Positions 1 to 13,416 of a stretch of 64,000 nt of DNA are shown here, piece after piece. How positions within the stretch are numbered: position 1 is the first letter of the stretch; every line of letters starts with the position of its first letter. The translations under genes were made by a program, and so were the position numbers. The stretch covers positions 1,830,525 to 1,894,524 of the forward strand of contig NW_003314264.1 of assembly GCF_000143415.4 (NCBI RefSeq), read 5' to 3'. The notes under the pieces are model-generated. The model did no database searches, had not been told where the DNA came from, and worked only from the letters and a program-made list of their open reading frames with translations. The DNA comes from Selaginella moellendorffii (taxonomy: Eukaryota > Streptophyta > Lycopodiopsida > Selaginellales > Selaginellaceae).

Positions 1-1428
1 AGACCCACAGGCCCGACCACTAAGTCCCACGGTCCTCTGGGACTTCCTCACCACACGATTGTGTCCTTGGTCACTACCCCAGAGGACTGCTCCTCTTCCT
101 TTCCACAATCTGGGCCTTTGGGACAACATTTCGGAACACCATGGCCTTACGCGAGCCACCTGGGTACTCTCCTCGCCTTCTGCCCTTGGGTGCTCTAGCC
201 ATGGGCTTAGAGCGGGTTCCGTTGAGCCACACCAGGTATCCAAGTAGGTAGTGCCACCCACACTTGGACTGGGAGCATCGGCCAGTCGATCTCCCGGGGG
301 AACTAGAGCCGGCTCTTGAACACTTCACCAAGCTACCCCGCTTGTCGGTCTGTGTTCACTCTAGTCTTGGACTTCCCAGTGGGCAGCTCATCACCCAACA
401 CTGGGTCTGGCCTTCCTGGGCCAAACTGGCCTTTCCTGGCCAAACTGGCTCCACTGCAGTCCTCCCCCCTACTATACTTTTGGAGCTCACCAAACCCCCC
501 AGGGTCTGGGAGACGAACGCTTTGGGCTTTCACCCTCTCAGACTCGAACTCGGACTCGGACTCGGACTCGGACTCGGACTCGGACTCGGACTCGGACTCG
601 AACTCGGACTCCATACTATATAACTGTATTCTTGGTCACTACACTAGAAGACTACTCTTCTTTCTTTCCATATTCTGGGATTTTGGGACTCGGCCTCGGC
701 CTCGGTCTCGTTCTCGGTCCCGATCTCGGTCTCGGTCTCAGTCTCGGTCTCGGTCCCGGTCTCGGTCTCGACTTCGGACTCCATCTCGGACTCCATCTCG
801 GACTCCATCTCGAACTCCATCTCGGACTCCATCTCGGACTCCATCTCGGGTCCATCTCGGACTCCATCTCGGGTCCATCTCGGACTCCATTTCGGGTCCA
901 TCTCGGGTCCATCTCGGGTCCATCTCGGATTCCATCTCGGACTCCATTTCGGGTCCATCTCGGGTCCACCTTGGACTCCATTTCGGGTCCATCTCGGACT
1001 CCATCTCGGGTCCATCTCGGACTTCATCTCGGACTCCATTTCGGGTCCATCTCGGGTCCACCTCGGACTCCATCTCGGGTCCATCTCGGACTCCACTTCG
1101 GACTCCAACTTGGGTCCATCTCGGACTCCACTTCGGACTCCAACTCGAGTCCATCTCGGACTCCACTTCGGACTCCAACTCGAGTCCATCTCGGACACTT
1201 CCACGTGTCATGTGTTGGTCCTTTTGGGTCCCTTTTTGGAGCCTCGCTTTTTGCTCGCTTTGTGCTCGTTCCTCGAGCACTTCTTTGGGAGTTCCACTCC
1301 CGCTCTTGACTTTTCAAGTCGGAGCTTTTGGTCCAAACGTGTTACGCTCGTTTGGCTCTTGCTTCAGCCACTACCGCGTGGCACCCTTTCTGGCTCCACT
1401 TTGGGGCCTAGGGATTTTGTGTCTCACA
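1..1428 (-). repeat. Family-1 LTR, minus strand, cut by window edge
   Basis: Reverse complement of the LTRs at 9092 and 14979. Its right end, TGTGAGACAC read on the minus strand, is at 1428 and is followed by a purine tract on that strand. The core 540-1195 is a minisatellite of CTCGGACTC and CATCTCGGACTC units. Downstream of the array in LTR sense is the TATA-like block around 468-482. The long open frames here (DSDSDS, SRTPSRT and similar) only reflect repeats of 6 and 12 bp that lack stops in several frames. Confidence 0.85.
540..1195. repeat. Minisatellite array inside the LTR
   Basis: Two sub-arrays. The outer one (540-615) is a 6-bp CGGACT repeat. The larger one (about 690-1195) begins with 6-bp CGGTCT units and passes into 12-bp CATCTCGGACTC and 11-bp CATCTCGGGTC units. 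The same arrays, at different copy number, occur in every family-1 LTR of the window and account for their length differences. Confidence 0.9.
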
Positions 1429-1441
1429 ACTCCACCACCCA
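1429..1441 (-). other. Polypurine tract of RT-1
   Basis: Read on the minus strand this is TGGGTGGTGGAGT directly before the LTR start TGTGAGAC. The same tract precedes the LTRs at 14979 and 18461, so it marks the 3' LTR side. Confidence 0.65.
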
Positions 1442-2950
1442 TAGACGAAGTTCGATGTCCTCATCGAACGGTAAACCATTTTGTAAAGTAACACTCTCAT
1501 GTGTTACCATTTCCATCCTTAGCACCTAGCCAATATTTGTCAATGGTTTGACATTGAAGGCTCACCATGCCTTTTGCATATGCCTCAATGGTTTGACACC
1601 AAAGGCTCACCATGCCTTGCCTATCCTCTAAGGAGGGTAGTCTCCCCAACTTAGAGACTGATTGGACTACATGTAGTGGTTCTCTCCTTTTATTGGTTTA
1701 GTTCTTGCTAAACCTCTTAGAGACCCTTTTCTAAGTCAATCCCACTACTCCTTCTTGAGTAGTCTCAATTTCCTTCTATTGAATGTTTGCACCTTGGAAC
1801 TTTTACTCTTTTGACTTTTGGAAGTCAATTTCCTAGGTGTCTCCAACACCTTGCATTGCACAGATTGTGCAACTCCACTTCCCTATCCTAGGAAGTTCAT
1901 TACTTGAGGGCACCATCATCCTCTCTTCTATTTCGTACCACCTTGGGCACTAAGTTCCATTTATCACACTTTGTGCTAGGGTTGTCCATCGCCCTATCAT
2001 TTGGCTACCTTACCGCTCCCTCCCTTGGAGCTTCCACTTTCGCCAAATCGGAGCAATTCGGAATCCATCCTTGGAAACACACTTCCTTTCCCGCAATTTG
2101 TTATTGTCCAACACATTAGTGTTCCTCGCCTAACTTTGTCACTTGGATTCCTTCCCAGGGATTCCACGGCCCTATCTTGGCCACTCATCTTTTGCTCCTA
2201 TCCGTTGATTGTTGCACCAAGCAACATCGAATCTCTACCACCCTCCTTGAGGTATTCTTTTGATTCCATAGCAAAGGCTCTGCTTTGCCAAGACTAGGGT
2301 GTTCACCCCTAGTAAGTCTCTTTTAGCATCTTCTGTTGTGGGCTCTATCCTCGGCCCAACTTTGTGACCCTCTCATGGGTCTCTTTAGAGACTACTTTCC
2401 TTGGACACACTATGCTATCGCAATGACATAGCTCATTTCCCTAAAGTGCTTTTCCCACTTGGTCACCTTGACCAAGCCACACCATCATCAATAGTTCAAA
2501 TCAACACTTTGAACTAGGAACCTTATTCCTTAACCCAAACAAGGACCTTGTCCTTATTTAGCCACAAGATCACCTAGTGATCTCACCTCAGCACCTTAAC
2601 AGGTTTGCCAATAGGTACTAGGTCTTCCAGACCTTTAACTTGTTAACTACGACCCCGGGGGCATCCCCCACACTTGGCGGTGCGCCCAAGCCAGCCCTTC
2701 CGGCCAAGGGTCCATAGCAACTGAGATTAGGTGTCCCCATCTCACTCACCACGTCCTTGGTGCCACTTGCACCAAAGCGTTCAAGTTAGATATGCCGAGC
2801 TTTCACACTAAGCAATCTAACCGTGCATCACGACTCCGAGGCATCCCTCGCTTGGCGGTGTGCCCAAACCAATCTCCCCACTGAGAGTCCATGACCACCG
2901 AAATATGAGTGTCCTCATATTCCAAACCATCACCACGCCCTAGTGATTTG

Positions 2951-2989
2951 GGACTCGAACCCAAGCACTAGAGGGTCGGGACTCGAACC
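2951..2989 (-). other. Two tandem pol III B-box-like motifs
   Basis: On the minus strand GGTTCGAGTCC occurs twice, 28 bp apart, matching the tRNA T-arm / B-box consensus GGTTCGANNCC. Same motif pair as 13417-13455 and 16910-16948. Confidence 0.5.
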
Positions 2990-5478
2990 CAACCTCCGTA
3001 TATGCATCTACGGACGACATCACACAAGATGCCTGGCGTGACTCCCCACGCCGGTGCACCAACTTATTTTTAAAGCGCGCTACAGATCACAGCTTAGGAA
3101 CCTAGTTCCTCCACATTGCCAAGTCCTCTCACTTGACATGTCTGTGATCATGCATGAACTCCTCCATGCTCGGCCCCATGGCCCACCCTTTTTGAAGTTA
3201 TCACCTTCAACTAGGGTATTTGTTCCCTCGACGTGCCAATCTCGCTTGGCAAGTCCTTCGACCACTGTAACATGGTTCCTACATAAGCGTGAAAGTCCTT
3301 GACCATCAACTTTTGTTCAAAGCCCTCTCTTTGAACACTCGGGAACTACTTCCCTAACCTTGATAGCCTTGCCTCATGGCAAGCTTCAAGACCACGCTTC
3401 TGCTGCGCCACTCTGATTTCGCGCGTTCCATGAACCATTTACACTTTGCCTTTCTAGGTACTAAGCTACCTAGAATCGTCTTTGGGAACCTTGAAGGAAC
3501 TCTGTCCCTCAGCTTGCTAAGGCCTCCCTTTTTGCAAGCCTTCAAAATGCCACATAGTCTAACATGGACAATTCCATATTTTAGACTCTCCATGGTATCA
3601 CGGTTGCTAGCGGCAACACCCTCGAGCCCCCACTTGATTCTCCACTCCCAGCTGGCATAACCAACCTTGGTTATGCCCTTTGATTCCTATGGTTCGGTTC
3701 TATCCCCTTACTTCTTGCTTTTTGGCTTCACACCTTTCCTTTGGTCATTCTCCTCCAGACTAGGAGGATAGCTTTGCACTTTCTATCACGCTTTAGCAAG
3801 TATTCTTAGGGATGAACCTACCCAATAGCCTAGGGAGTGGTTCCTCAATCCGGGTATGCTCACCTTATAATCCCACACACTGGGATTACATTGTTGCTTA
3901 TGGGCCTTTACATGCCCATTACTAACCTTGCCAAAATTCCATTTTTGGCTTTGTCCAACTCGGGTAGACAGTCCTTTCCTGTCTCCACAACCTTGGACAT
4001 TTGGATAGCACCTTCTACCCATCATTCGCTAGGGCCTTAGTCCCTTGGGCTTTATCCATTGCCCTCGCGACATCAAACACCACCTTCTGGTGTTCTAGAG
4101 TGTCCGGGTGTCCCAATGATGGCTTTCTTGACAATGAGTATTTCCTTTTATGACATTGACTTACTATATTGCAACACAAGCAACTTATCCCCCATAAAGG
4201 TATATCCAACTTCCTTATGCTATTAAGAAGTCTTGGGTAGCTACCTTCTACCCGTTTAGCCAGTTATTTTGCACCTCTTGCTTAGTTGCCTCATAGTTGT
4301 CAAGTCCTACAACTCATTGCTTGGTGCTTTCACACCTCCATCATTATCTGGGTCACCACACTCCAATTGCATGCTCTGCAACTTAGGCTATGCCATTCCC
4401 ATTTCCATTGGGATTCCTTTGGCAAGGGGTTCTCATGAACCCACCAACATAGCCTCAAGGTATCACACCTTGGCACATTTGGTGTCTCCACACCATCGGC
4501 TCCACGAGCCTACCTCTATGACATTTCCCCTTCGTGTCTAAGTCTTTGCCAAGACCAACACCGCTCTTTCTCATGCCAACCATCCGTTAGCACTGCCCCA
4601 TAGAAGTCACACACAACTTTATGTCAAAGTTGTTTTCTTCTGGGAACACCTTTCCCATAACTTTAGCATGGCACATTTTGCCATCGATGAGATGCCCTCT
4701 GTTCTCATCCTTGGATCCTATGATCCCCCCCCATCCTTTGTGGGGTATAACACACCTCAGTCCAAATGCTTCCATCAGTCCTTTTAGGACCATCCCTTGA
4801 CTCTACTTGAGTCATCCAGCAGTTTTAGACTTGGTTAATCCACAGACCCGTAAGGTCCTACTTGTGAGGCACTAGCTCACTGGAATACACTTCTTGCATT
4901 CCTGTCCTACTCAAAAGGACTATTTTCACAAGTGTTACTCCAACACTTGATTTTGTTCTCTGGGGGCAACTTTTGCCCCTTAGAACTACTTGTCCATGCG
5001 ATGAGAATACCACTCATCTCTAAGTACACCCCCCAACTCCTTGGGTTGTTCCAGCATTTATTAAAGGTAGCCCCAGCTACCATTTCAAGGAGTTGAGTCG
5101 TCTTCCGTATTTGACCTTCCACGGTCATTACCTTTAGTCTCACATTCATGAGCACCAACCTCAACTGTATGAGGATAATCTTGTGACTCTTTTATTGTTT
5201 TAGAGTCTCTATCTTTCCCGTGATCCCAACTTTAGTTGTTTACCACAACAACCTTAGCCAATTTGCTGAGACAAATGCTCATCCGGATCACATCCTCAAC
5301 TCAATGAGGAAAATTTTGCACTGTTCCCAAGATCCCAAAGTCGTTCCATTATTGGCCCTTTTCTATCCACCACCTCGTCTACAAGTTCACACATGAACTG
5401 TAATGGAGAGCCATGTCCTCCCGACTTGCTACTCCTCAAGGATAGGCCCACTCCTCGGACCTTCCGATGCCAACACTA

Positions 5479-7350
5479 TGTGAGACACAAAATCCCTAGC
5501 CCCAAAGTGGAGCCGGAAGGGCGCCACATGGTAGTGGCCGAAGCGAGAGCCAAACGAGCGTAACACGTTTGGACCAAAAGCTCCGACTTGAAAAGTCAAG
5601 AGCGGGAGTGGAACTCCCAACGAAGTGCTCGAGGAATGAGCACGAAGCGAGCAAAAGGCGAGGCTCCAAAAAGGGACCAAAAAGGACCAATACATGACAT
5701 GTGGGAGTGTCCGAGATGGACTCTAGTTGGAGTCCGAAATGGAGTCCGAGATGGACCCGAGATGGAGTCCGAGTTGGAGTCCGAAGTGGAGTCCGAGATG
5801 GACCCGAGATGGAGTCCGAGATGGAGTCCGAGGTGGACCCGAGATGGACCCGAGTTGGAGTCCGAAGTGGAGTCCGAGATGGACCCGAGATGGAGTCCGA
5901 GATGGAGTCCGAGATGGAGTCCGAGGTGGACCCGAGATGGACCCGAGTTGGAGTCCGAAGTGGAGTCCGAGATGGACCCGAGATGGAGTCCGAGATGGAG
6001 TCCGAGGTGGAGTCCGAGGTGGACCCGAGATGGACCCGAAATGGAGTCCGAGATGGACCCGAAATGTAGTCCGAGATGGAGTCCGAGATGGACCCGAGAT
6101 GGAGTCCGAGATGGAGTCCGAGATGGACCCGAGATGGACCCGAGATGGAGTCCGAGATGGAGTCCGAGATGGAGTCCGAGATGGAGTCCGAAGTCGAGAC
6201 CGAGACCGGGACCGAGACCGAGACCAAGACCGAGACCGAGATCAGGACCGAGACTGAGACCGAGGCCGAGGCCGAGACCGAGCCCGAGCCCGAGTCCGAG
6301 TCCGAATCCGAATCCGAGTCCGAGTCCGAGTCCGAGTCCGAGTCCGGAGCCTGAGAGGGTGAAAGCCCAAAGCGTTCGTCTCCCAGACCCTGGGGGGTTT
6401 GGTGAGCTCCAAAAGTATAGTAGGGGGAGGACTGCAGTGGAGCCAATTTGGCCAGGAAAGGCCAGTTTGGCCCAGGAAGGCCAGACCTAGTGTTGGGTGA
6501 TGAACTGACCACTAGGAAGTCCAAGACTAGAGTGAATACGGACCGACAAGCGGGGTAGCTTGGTGAAGTGTTCAAGAGCCGGCTCTAGTTCCCCCGGGAG
6601 ATCGACTGGCCGATGCTCCCAGTCCAAGTGTGGGTGGCACTACCTACTTGGATACCAGGCGTGGCTCAACGGAACCTCGCTCTAAGCCCATGGCTAGAGC
6701 ACCTAAAGGCGATAGGTGGGGAGAGTACCCAGGTGGCTCGCGTAAGGCCACGGTGTTCCGAAATGTTGTCCCAAAGGCCCAGACTGTGGAAAGGAAGAGG
6801 AGCAGTCTTCTGGGGTAGTGACCAAGGACACAGTCGTGTGGTGAGGAAGTCCCAAAGGACCGTGGGACTTAGTGGTCGGGCCTGTGGGCCTCGATCCAGT
6901 GGCAGTGTTGGCAAACACGGCCAGGGGCAAAAAGGGACTTAGGGGGGACTGACAGAGGGACATTGGGGAAGGCTGTTCCCCGTGTCAGTGGGCATCCTAA
7001 GGATGCTAAGGAGTGGATCCAGGATGACCCCTCGTAGACAGATGGCCCAGTCTTGGAGAGACGGGATGGTGATGCAAGTGGTATTGGACCATTTGCGCAG
7101 CAAAGGTGAATGGGCATGGCCTTAGCGTAACGGGCCGAGATGTCAGTGGTACCTTTGGGTGTCGGTCATGGGATCGGACACGTGGAGCACTTGGACCAAG
7201 TGCAAGTGTTGAGTGGCATGGATGCCATTCTCGGGGCTAGCAAGCCCCAAGTCCTAAATGGGACTTATGGAGGTTGTGAATGAGACTCCTCCAAGTGGTC
7301 GAAGGTGTGGTTAAGTGACTAAAGTAGAATGGAAAAATTAGTCACTTACA
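5479..7350 (+). repeat. Family-1 LTR, 5' LTR of element Y
   Basis: Starts TGTGAGACAC and ends GTCACTTACA, giving the 5'-TG...CA-3' ends typical of LTRs (1872 bp). The flank at 5474-5478 is CACTA. The partner duplication, TAGTG, is at 20186-20190 in inverted orientation. No primer-binding site follows; sequence passes directly into the middle of another LTR at 7351. Confidence 0.85.
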
Positions 7351-7432
7351 CCGAGATGGAGTCGGAGATGGAGTCCGGGATGGAGTCCGAGATGGAGTCC
7401 GAGATGGAGTCCAAAGTCGAGACCGAGACCGG

Positions 7433-7473
<41 letters not shown>

Positions 7474-8139
7474 TGATCGGGACCGAGACCGAGACCGAGG
7501 CCGAGGCCGAGACCGAGCCCGAGCCCGAGTCCGAGTCCGAATCCGAATCCGAGTCCGAGTCCGAGTCCGAGTCTGAGTCCGGAGCCTGAGAGGGTGAAAG
7601 CCCAAAGCGTTCGTCTCCCAGACCCTGGGGGGTTTGGTGAGCTCCAAAAGTATAGTAAGGGGGAGGACTGCAGTGGAGCCAGTTTGGCCAGGAAAGGCCA
7701 GTTTGTCCCAGGAAGGCCAGACCCAGTGTTGGGTGATGAACTGACCACTAGGAAGTCCAAGACTAGAGTGAATACGGACCGACAAAAGGGGTAGCTTGGT
7801 GATGTGTTCAAGAGCCGGCTCTAGTTCCCCCGGGAGATCGACTGGCCGATGCTCCCAATCCAAGTGTGGGTGGCACTACCTACTTGGATACCAGGCGTGG
7901 CCCAATGGAACCTCGCTCTAAGCCCATGGCTAGAGCACCTAAAGGCGAGAGGCGGGGAGAGTACCCAGGTGGCTCGCGTAAGGCCATGGTGTTCCGAAAT
8001 GTTGTCCCAAAGGGCTAGACTGTGGAAAGGAAGAGGAGCAGTCCTCTGGGGTAGTGACCAAGGACACAGTCGTGTGGTGAAGAAGTCCCAGAGGACCGTG
8101 GGACTTAGTGGTCGGGCCTGTGGGCCTCGATCCAGTGGC
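7351..8139 (+). repeat. Truncated family-1 LTR fragment
   Basis: Begins abruptly inside the minisatellite array and ends inside the downstream part of the LTR, at GATCCAGTGGC. Its right junction with internal sequence carries a 12-bp direct duplication (GTCCCTAGCGAA), which looks like end-joining repair. Confidence 0.75.
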
Positions 8140-9091
8140 TAGAGTCCCTAGCGAAGTCCCTAGCGAATGATGGATAGAAGGTGCTATCCAAATGTCCATG
8201 GTTGCGGAGACAGGAAAGGACTGTCTACCCGAGTTGGACAAAGCCAAAAATGGAATTTTGGCAAGGCTAGTGATGGGCATGTAAAGGCCCATAAGCAACA
8301 ATGTAATCCCAGTGTGTGGGATTATAAGGTGAGCATACCCGGATTGAGGAACCACTCCCTAGGCTATTGGGTAGGTTCATCCCTAAGAATACTTGCTAAA
8401 GCGTGATAGAAAGTGCAAAGCTATCCTCCTGGTTTGGAGGAGAATGACCAAAGGAAAGGTGTGAAGCCAAAAAGCAAGAAGTAAGGGGATAGAACCGAAC
8501 CATAGGAATCAAAGGGCGTAACCAAGGTTGGTTATGCCAGCTGGGAGTGGAGAATCAAGTGGGGGCTCGAGGGTGTTGCCGCTAGCAACCGTGATGCCAT
8601 GGAGAGTCTAAAATATGGAATTGTCTATGTTAGACTATGTGGCATTTTGAAGGATTGCAAAAAGGGAGGCCTTAGCAAGCTGAGGGACAGAGTTCCTTCA
8701 AGGTTCCCAAAGACGATTCTAGGTAGTTTAGTACCTAGAAAGGCCAAGTGTAAATGGTTCATGGAACGCGCGAAATCAGAGTGGCGCAGCAGAAGCGTGG
8801 TCTTGAAGCTTGCCATGAGGCAAGGCTATCAAGGTTAGGGAAGTAGTTCCTGAGTGTTCAAAGAGAGGGCTTTGAATGAAAGTCGATGGTCAAGGACTTT
8901 CACGCTTATGCAGGAACCATGTTACAGTGGTCGGAGGACTTGCCAAGCGAGATTGGCACGTCGGGGGAACAAATACCCTAGTTGAAGGTGATAACTTCAA
9001 AAAGGGTGGGCCATGGGGCCGAGCATGGAAGAGTCCATGCATGATCACAGACATGTCAAGTGAGAGGACTTGGCAGTGTGGAGGAACTAGG
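8140..9091 (+). mobile_element. Element Y internal region, left piece
   Basis: Matches internal positions about 12366-13316 of the complete element. The 5' part of the internal region is missing. Continues at 16794 after the inserted younger copy. No protein gene. Confidence 0.75.
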
Positions 9092-9703
9092 TGTGAGACA
9101 CAAAATCCCTAGGCCCCAAAGTGGAGCCGGAAGGGCGCCACATGGTAGTGGCCGAAGCGAGAGCCAAACGAGCGTAACACGTTTGGACCAAAAGCTCCGA
9201 CTTGAAAAGTCAAGAGCGGGAGTGGAACTCCCAACGAAGTGCTCGAGGAACGAGCACGAAGCGAGCAAAAGGCGAGGCTCCAAAAAGGGACCCAAAAGGA
9301 CTAACACATGACACGTGGGAGTGTCCGAGATGGAGTCTGAAGTGGAGTCCGAGGTGGACCCGAGTTGGAGTCCGAAGTGGAGTCCGAGATGGAACCGAGA
9401 TGGACCCGAAATGGAGTCCAAAATGGAGTCCGAGATGGACCCGAGATGGACCCGAGATGGAGTCCGAGATGGAGTCCGAGATGGACCCAAGATGGAGTCC
9501 AAGATGGAGTCCGAGATGGAGTCCGAGATGGACCCGAGATGGACCCGAAATGGAGTCCGAGATGGAGTCCGAGATGGACCCGAAATAGAGTCCGAGATGG
9601 AGTCCGAGATGGACCCGAGATGGAGTCTGAGATGGAGTCCGAGATGGACCAGAGATGGACCCGAGATGGAGTCTGAGATGGAGTCCGAGATGGAGTCCAA
9701 AGT

Positions 9704-9734
<31 letters not shown>

Positions 9735-10864
9735 AAGACCAAGACCGAGATCGGGAGCGAGACTGAGACCGAGGCCGAGGCCGAGACCGAGCCCGAGCCC
9801 GAGTCCGAGTCCGAATCCGAATCCGAGTCCGAGTCCGAGTCCGAGTCCGAGTTCGAGTCCGGAGCCTGAGAGGGTGAAAGCCCAAAGCGTTCGTCTCCCA
9901 GACCCTGGGGGGTTTGGTGAGCTCCAAAAGTATAGTAGGGGGAGGACTGCAGTGGAGCCAGTTTGGCCAGGAAAGGCCAGTTTGTCCCAGGAAGGCCAGA
10001 CCCAGTGTTGGGTGATGAACTGACCACTGGGAAGTCCAAGACTAGAGTGAATACGGACCGACAAGCGGGGTAGCTTGGTGAAGTGTTCAAGAGCCAGCTC
10101 TAGTTCCCCCGGGAGATCGACTGGCCGATGCTCCCAGTCCAAGTGTGGGTGGCACTACCTACTTGGATACCAGGCGTGGCTCAACGGAACCTCGCTCTAA
10201 GCCCATGGCTAGAGCACCCAAGGGCAGAAGGTGGGGAGAGTACCCAGGTGGCTCGCGTAAGGCCACGGTGTTCCGAAATGTTGTTCCAAAGGCCCAGACT
10301 GTGGAAAGGAAGAGGAGTAGTCCTCTGGGGTAGTGACCAAGGACACAGTCGTGTGGTGAGGAAGTTCCAGAGGACCGTGGGACTTAGTGGTCGGGCCTGT
10401 GGGCCTCGATCCAGTGGCAGTGTTGGCAAACACGGCCAGGGGTAGAAAGGGACTTAGGGGGGACTGACAGAGGGACATTGGGGAAGGCTGTTCCCCGTGT
10501 CGGTGGGCATCCTAAGGATGCTAAGGAGTGGATCTGAGATGACCACTCATGGATGGTTGGCCCAGTCTTGGAGAGCCAAGACTGTGATGCAAGTGGTATT
10601 GGACTACAGTGTGGCAAAGGTGATTGGGCATGGCCTTAGCGTAACGGGCTGCCATATTGGTGGTACCTTTGAGTGTCGGTCATGGGATCGGACATGTGGA
10701 GCACTTGGACCAGGTGCCAGTGTTGAGTGGCATGGATGCCATTCCTGGGGCTAGCAAGTCCCAAGTCCTGAATTGGACTTATGGAGGTTGTGAATGAGAC
10801 TCCTCCAAGTGGTCGAAAGTGTGGTTAAGTGACTAAAGTAGAATGGAAAATTTAGTCGCTTACA
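9092..10864 (+). repeat. 5' LTR of E2
   Basis: 1773 bp, TGTGAGACAC...GTCGCTTACA. Layout: terminal segment, a G-box (CACGTG at about 9311), a minisatellite array 9317-9860 of GAGATGGAGTCC and related units, then the conserved block with CCAAAAGTATAGTAGG near 9923, which is probably the core promoter. This is followed by about 900 bp to the LTR end. Confidence 0.85.
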
Positions 10865-10867
10865 ACT

Positions 10868-10879
10868 TGGTATTGGAGC
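10868..10879 (+). other. Primer-binding site of E2
   Basis: TGGTATTGGAGC lies 3 bp after the LTR. It resembles TGGTATCAGAGC, the usual plant PBS complementary to initiator tRNA-Met, with small changes. Confidence 0.6.
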
Positions 10880-13416
10880 TATTCCTTAGTCCGACTTTTA
10901 TTGGTGCTCAAGTATATCACCACTAGTGTTGGCATCGGGAGGTCCGAGGAGTGGGCCTATCCTTGAGGAGTAGCAAGTCGGGAAGACATGGCTCTCCATT
11001 ACAGTTCATGTGTGAACTTGTAGACGAGGTGGTGGATAGAAAAGGGCCAATAATGGAATGACTTTGGGATCTTGGGAACAGTGCAAGGTTTTCCTCATTG
11101 AGTTGAGGATGTGATCCGGATGAGCATTTGTCTCAGCAAATTGGCTAAGGTTGTTGTGGTAAACAACTAAAGTTGGGATCACGGGAAAGATAGAGACTCC
11201 AAAACAATAAAGGAGTCACAAGATTATCCTCATATAGTTGAGGTTGGTGCTCATGAATGTGAGACCAAAGGTAATGACCGTGGAAGGTCAAATACGGAAG
11301 AGGACTCAACTCCTTGAAATGGTAGTCGGGGCTACCTTTAATAAATGCTGGAACAAGCCAAGGAGTTGGGGGGTGTACTTAGAGATGAGTGGTATTCTCA
11401 TCACATGGACAAGTAGTTCTAAGGGGCAAAAGTTGCCCCCAGAGAACAAAATCAAGTGTCGGAGTAACACTTGTGAAAATAGTCCTTTTGAGTAGGACAA
11501 GAATGCAAGAAGTGTATTCTAGTGAGCTAGTGCCTCACAAGTAGGACCTTACGGGTCTGTGGATTAACCAAGTCCAAAACTGCTGGATGACTCAAGTAGA
11601 GTCAACGGATGGTCCTAAAAGGACTGATGGAAGCATTTGGACTGAGGTGTGTTGTACCCCACAAAGGATGGGGGGGGGGGGATCATAGGATCCAAGGATG
11701 AGAACAGAGGGTATCTCATCGATGGCAAAATATGCCATGCTAAAGTTATGGGAAAGGTGTTCCCAGAAGAAAACAACTTTGACATAAAGTTGTGTGTGAC
11801 CTCTATGGTGCAGTGCTAACGGATGGTTGGCATGAGAAAGAGCGGTGTTGGTCTTGGCAAAGACTTAGACACGAACGGGAAATGTTATAGAGGTAGGCTC
11901 GTGGAGCCGATGGTGTGGAGACACCAAATGTGCCAAAGTGTGATATCTTGAGGCTATGTTGGTGGGTTCATGAGAACCCCTTGCCAAAGGAATCCCAATG
12001 GAAATGGGAATAGCATAGCCTAAGCTGCAGAGCATGCAGTTGGAGTGTGGTGACCCAGATAATGATGGAGGTGTGAAAGCACCAAGCAATGAGTTGTAGG
12101 ACTTGACAACTATGAGGCAACTAAGCAAGAGGTGCAAAATAACTGGTTAAACGGGTAGAAGGTAGCTACCCAAGACTTCTTAATAGCATAGGGAAGTTGG
12201 ATATACCCTTACGGGGGATAAGTTGCTTGTGTTGCGATATAGTAAGTCAATGTCATAAAAGGAAATACTCATTGTCAAGAAAGCCATCATTGGGACACCT
12301 GGACACTCTAGAACACCAAAAGGTGGTGTTTGATGTCGCGAGGGCAATGGATAAAGCCCAAGGGACTAAGTCCCTAGCGAATGATGGATAGAAGGTGCTA
12401 TCCAAATGTCCATGGTTGCGGAGACAGGAAAGGACTGTCTACCCGAGTTAGACAAAGCCAAAAATGGAATTTTGGCAAGGCTAGTGATGGGCATGTAAAG
12501 GCCCATAAGCAACAATGTAATCCCAGTGTGTGGGATTATAAGGTGACCATACCCGGATTGAGGAACCACTCCCTAGGCTATTGGGTAGGTTTATCCCTAA
12601 GAATACTTGCTAAAGCGTGATAGAAAGTGCAAAGCTATCCTCCTGGTTTGGAGGAGAATGACCAAAGGAAAGGTGTGAAGCCAAAAAGCAAGAAGTAAGG
12701 GGATAGAACCGATCCATAGGAATCAAAGGGCATAACCAAGGTTGGTTATGCCAGCTGGGAGTGGAGAATCAAGTGGGGGCTCGAGGGTGTTGCCGCTAGT
12801 AACCGTGATGCCATTTAGAGTCTAAAATATGGAATTGTCCATGTTAGACTATGTGGCATTTTGAAGGCTTGCAAAAAGGGAGGCCTTAGCAAGCTGAGGG
12901 ACAGAGTTCCTTCAAGGTTCCCAAAGACGATTCTAGGTAGCTTAGTACCTAGAAAGGCCAAGTGTAAATGGTTCATGGAACGCGCGAAATCAGAGTGGCG
13001 CAGCAGAAGCGTGGTCTTGAAGCTTGCCATGAGGCAAGGCTATCAAGGTTAGGGAAGTAGTTCCCGAGTGTTCAAAGAGAGGGCTTTGAACGAAAGTCGA
13101 TAGTCAAGAACTTTCACGCTTATGCAGGAACCATGTTACTCTGGTCGGAGGACTTGCCAAGCGAGATTGGCACGTCGGGGGAACAAATACCCTAGTTGAA
13201 GGTGATAACTTCAAAAAGGGTGGGCCATGGGGCCGAGCATGGAGGAGTCCATGCATGATCACAGACATGTCAAGTGAGAGGACTTGGCAGTGTGGAGGAA
13301 CTAGGTTCCTAAGCTGTGATCTGTAGCGCGCTTTAAAAATAAGTTGGTGCACCGGCGTGGGGAGTCACGCCAGGCATCTTGTGTGATGCCGTCCGTAGAT
13401 GCATATACGGAGGTTG

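Larger units (their letters stand above)
1429..5478 (-). mobile_element. Internal region of RT-1, non-coding
   Basis: Collinear reverse complement of the internal region 10923-14978. It holds only short spurious frames (under about 100 codons) and no retroviral protein motif. It ends at 5478 inside the leader, where the LTR at 5479 inserted; the last five bases CACTA are the left copy of that insertion's target duplication. Confidence 0.75.

Noticed and set aside
316-1491. Long open frames rich in DS, ES, RP or GL repeats in all family-1 LTRs
   Set aside because: They are open in several frames on both strands because the minisatellite units are multiples of 3 bp; frame length varies with copy number and there is no start context or conserved protein.
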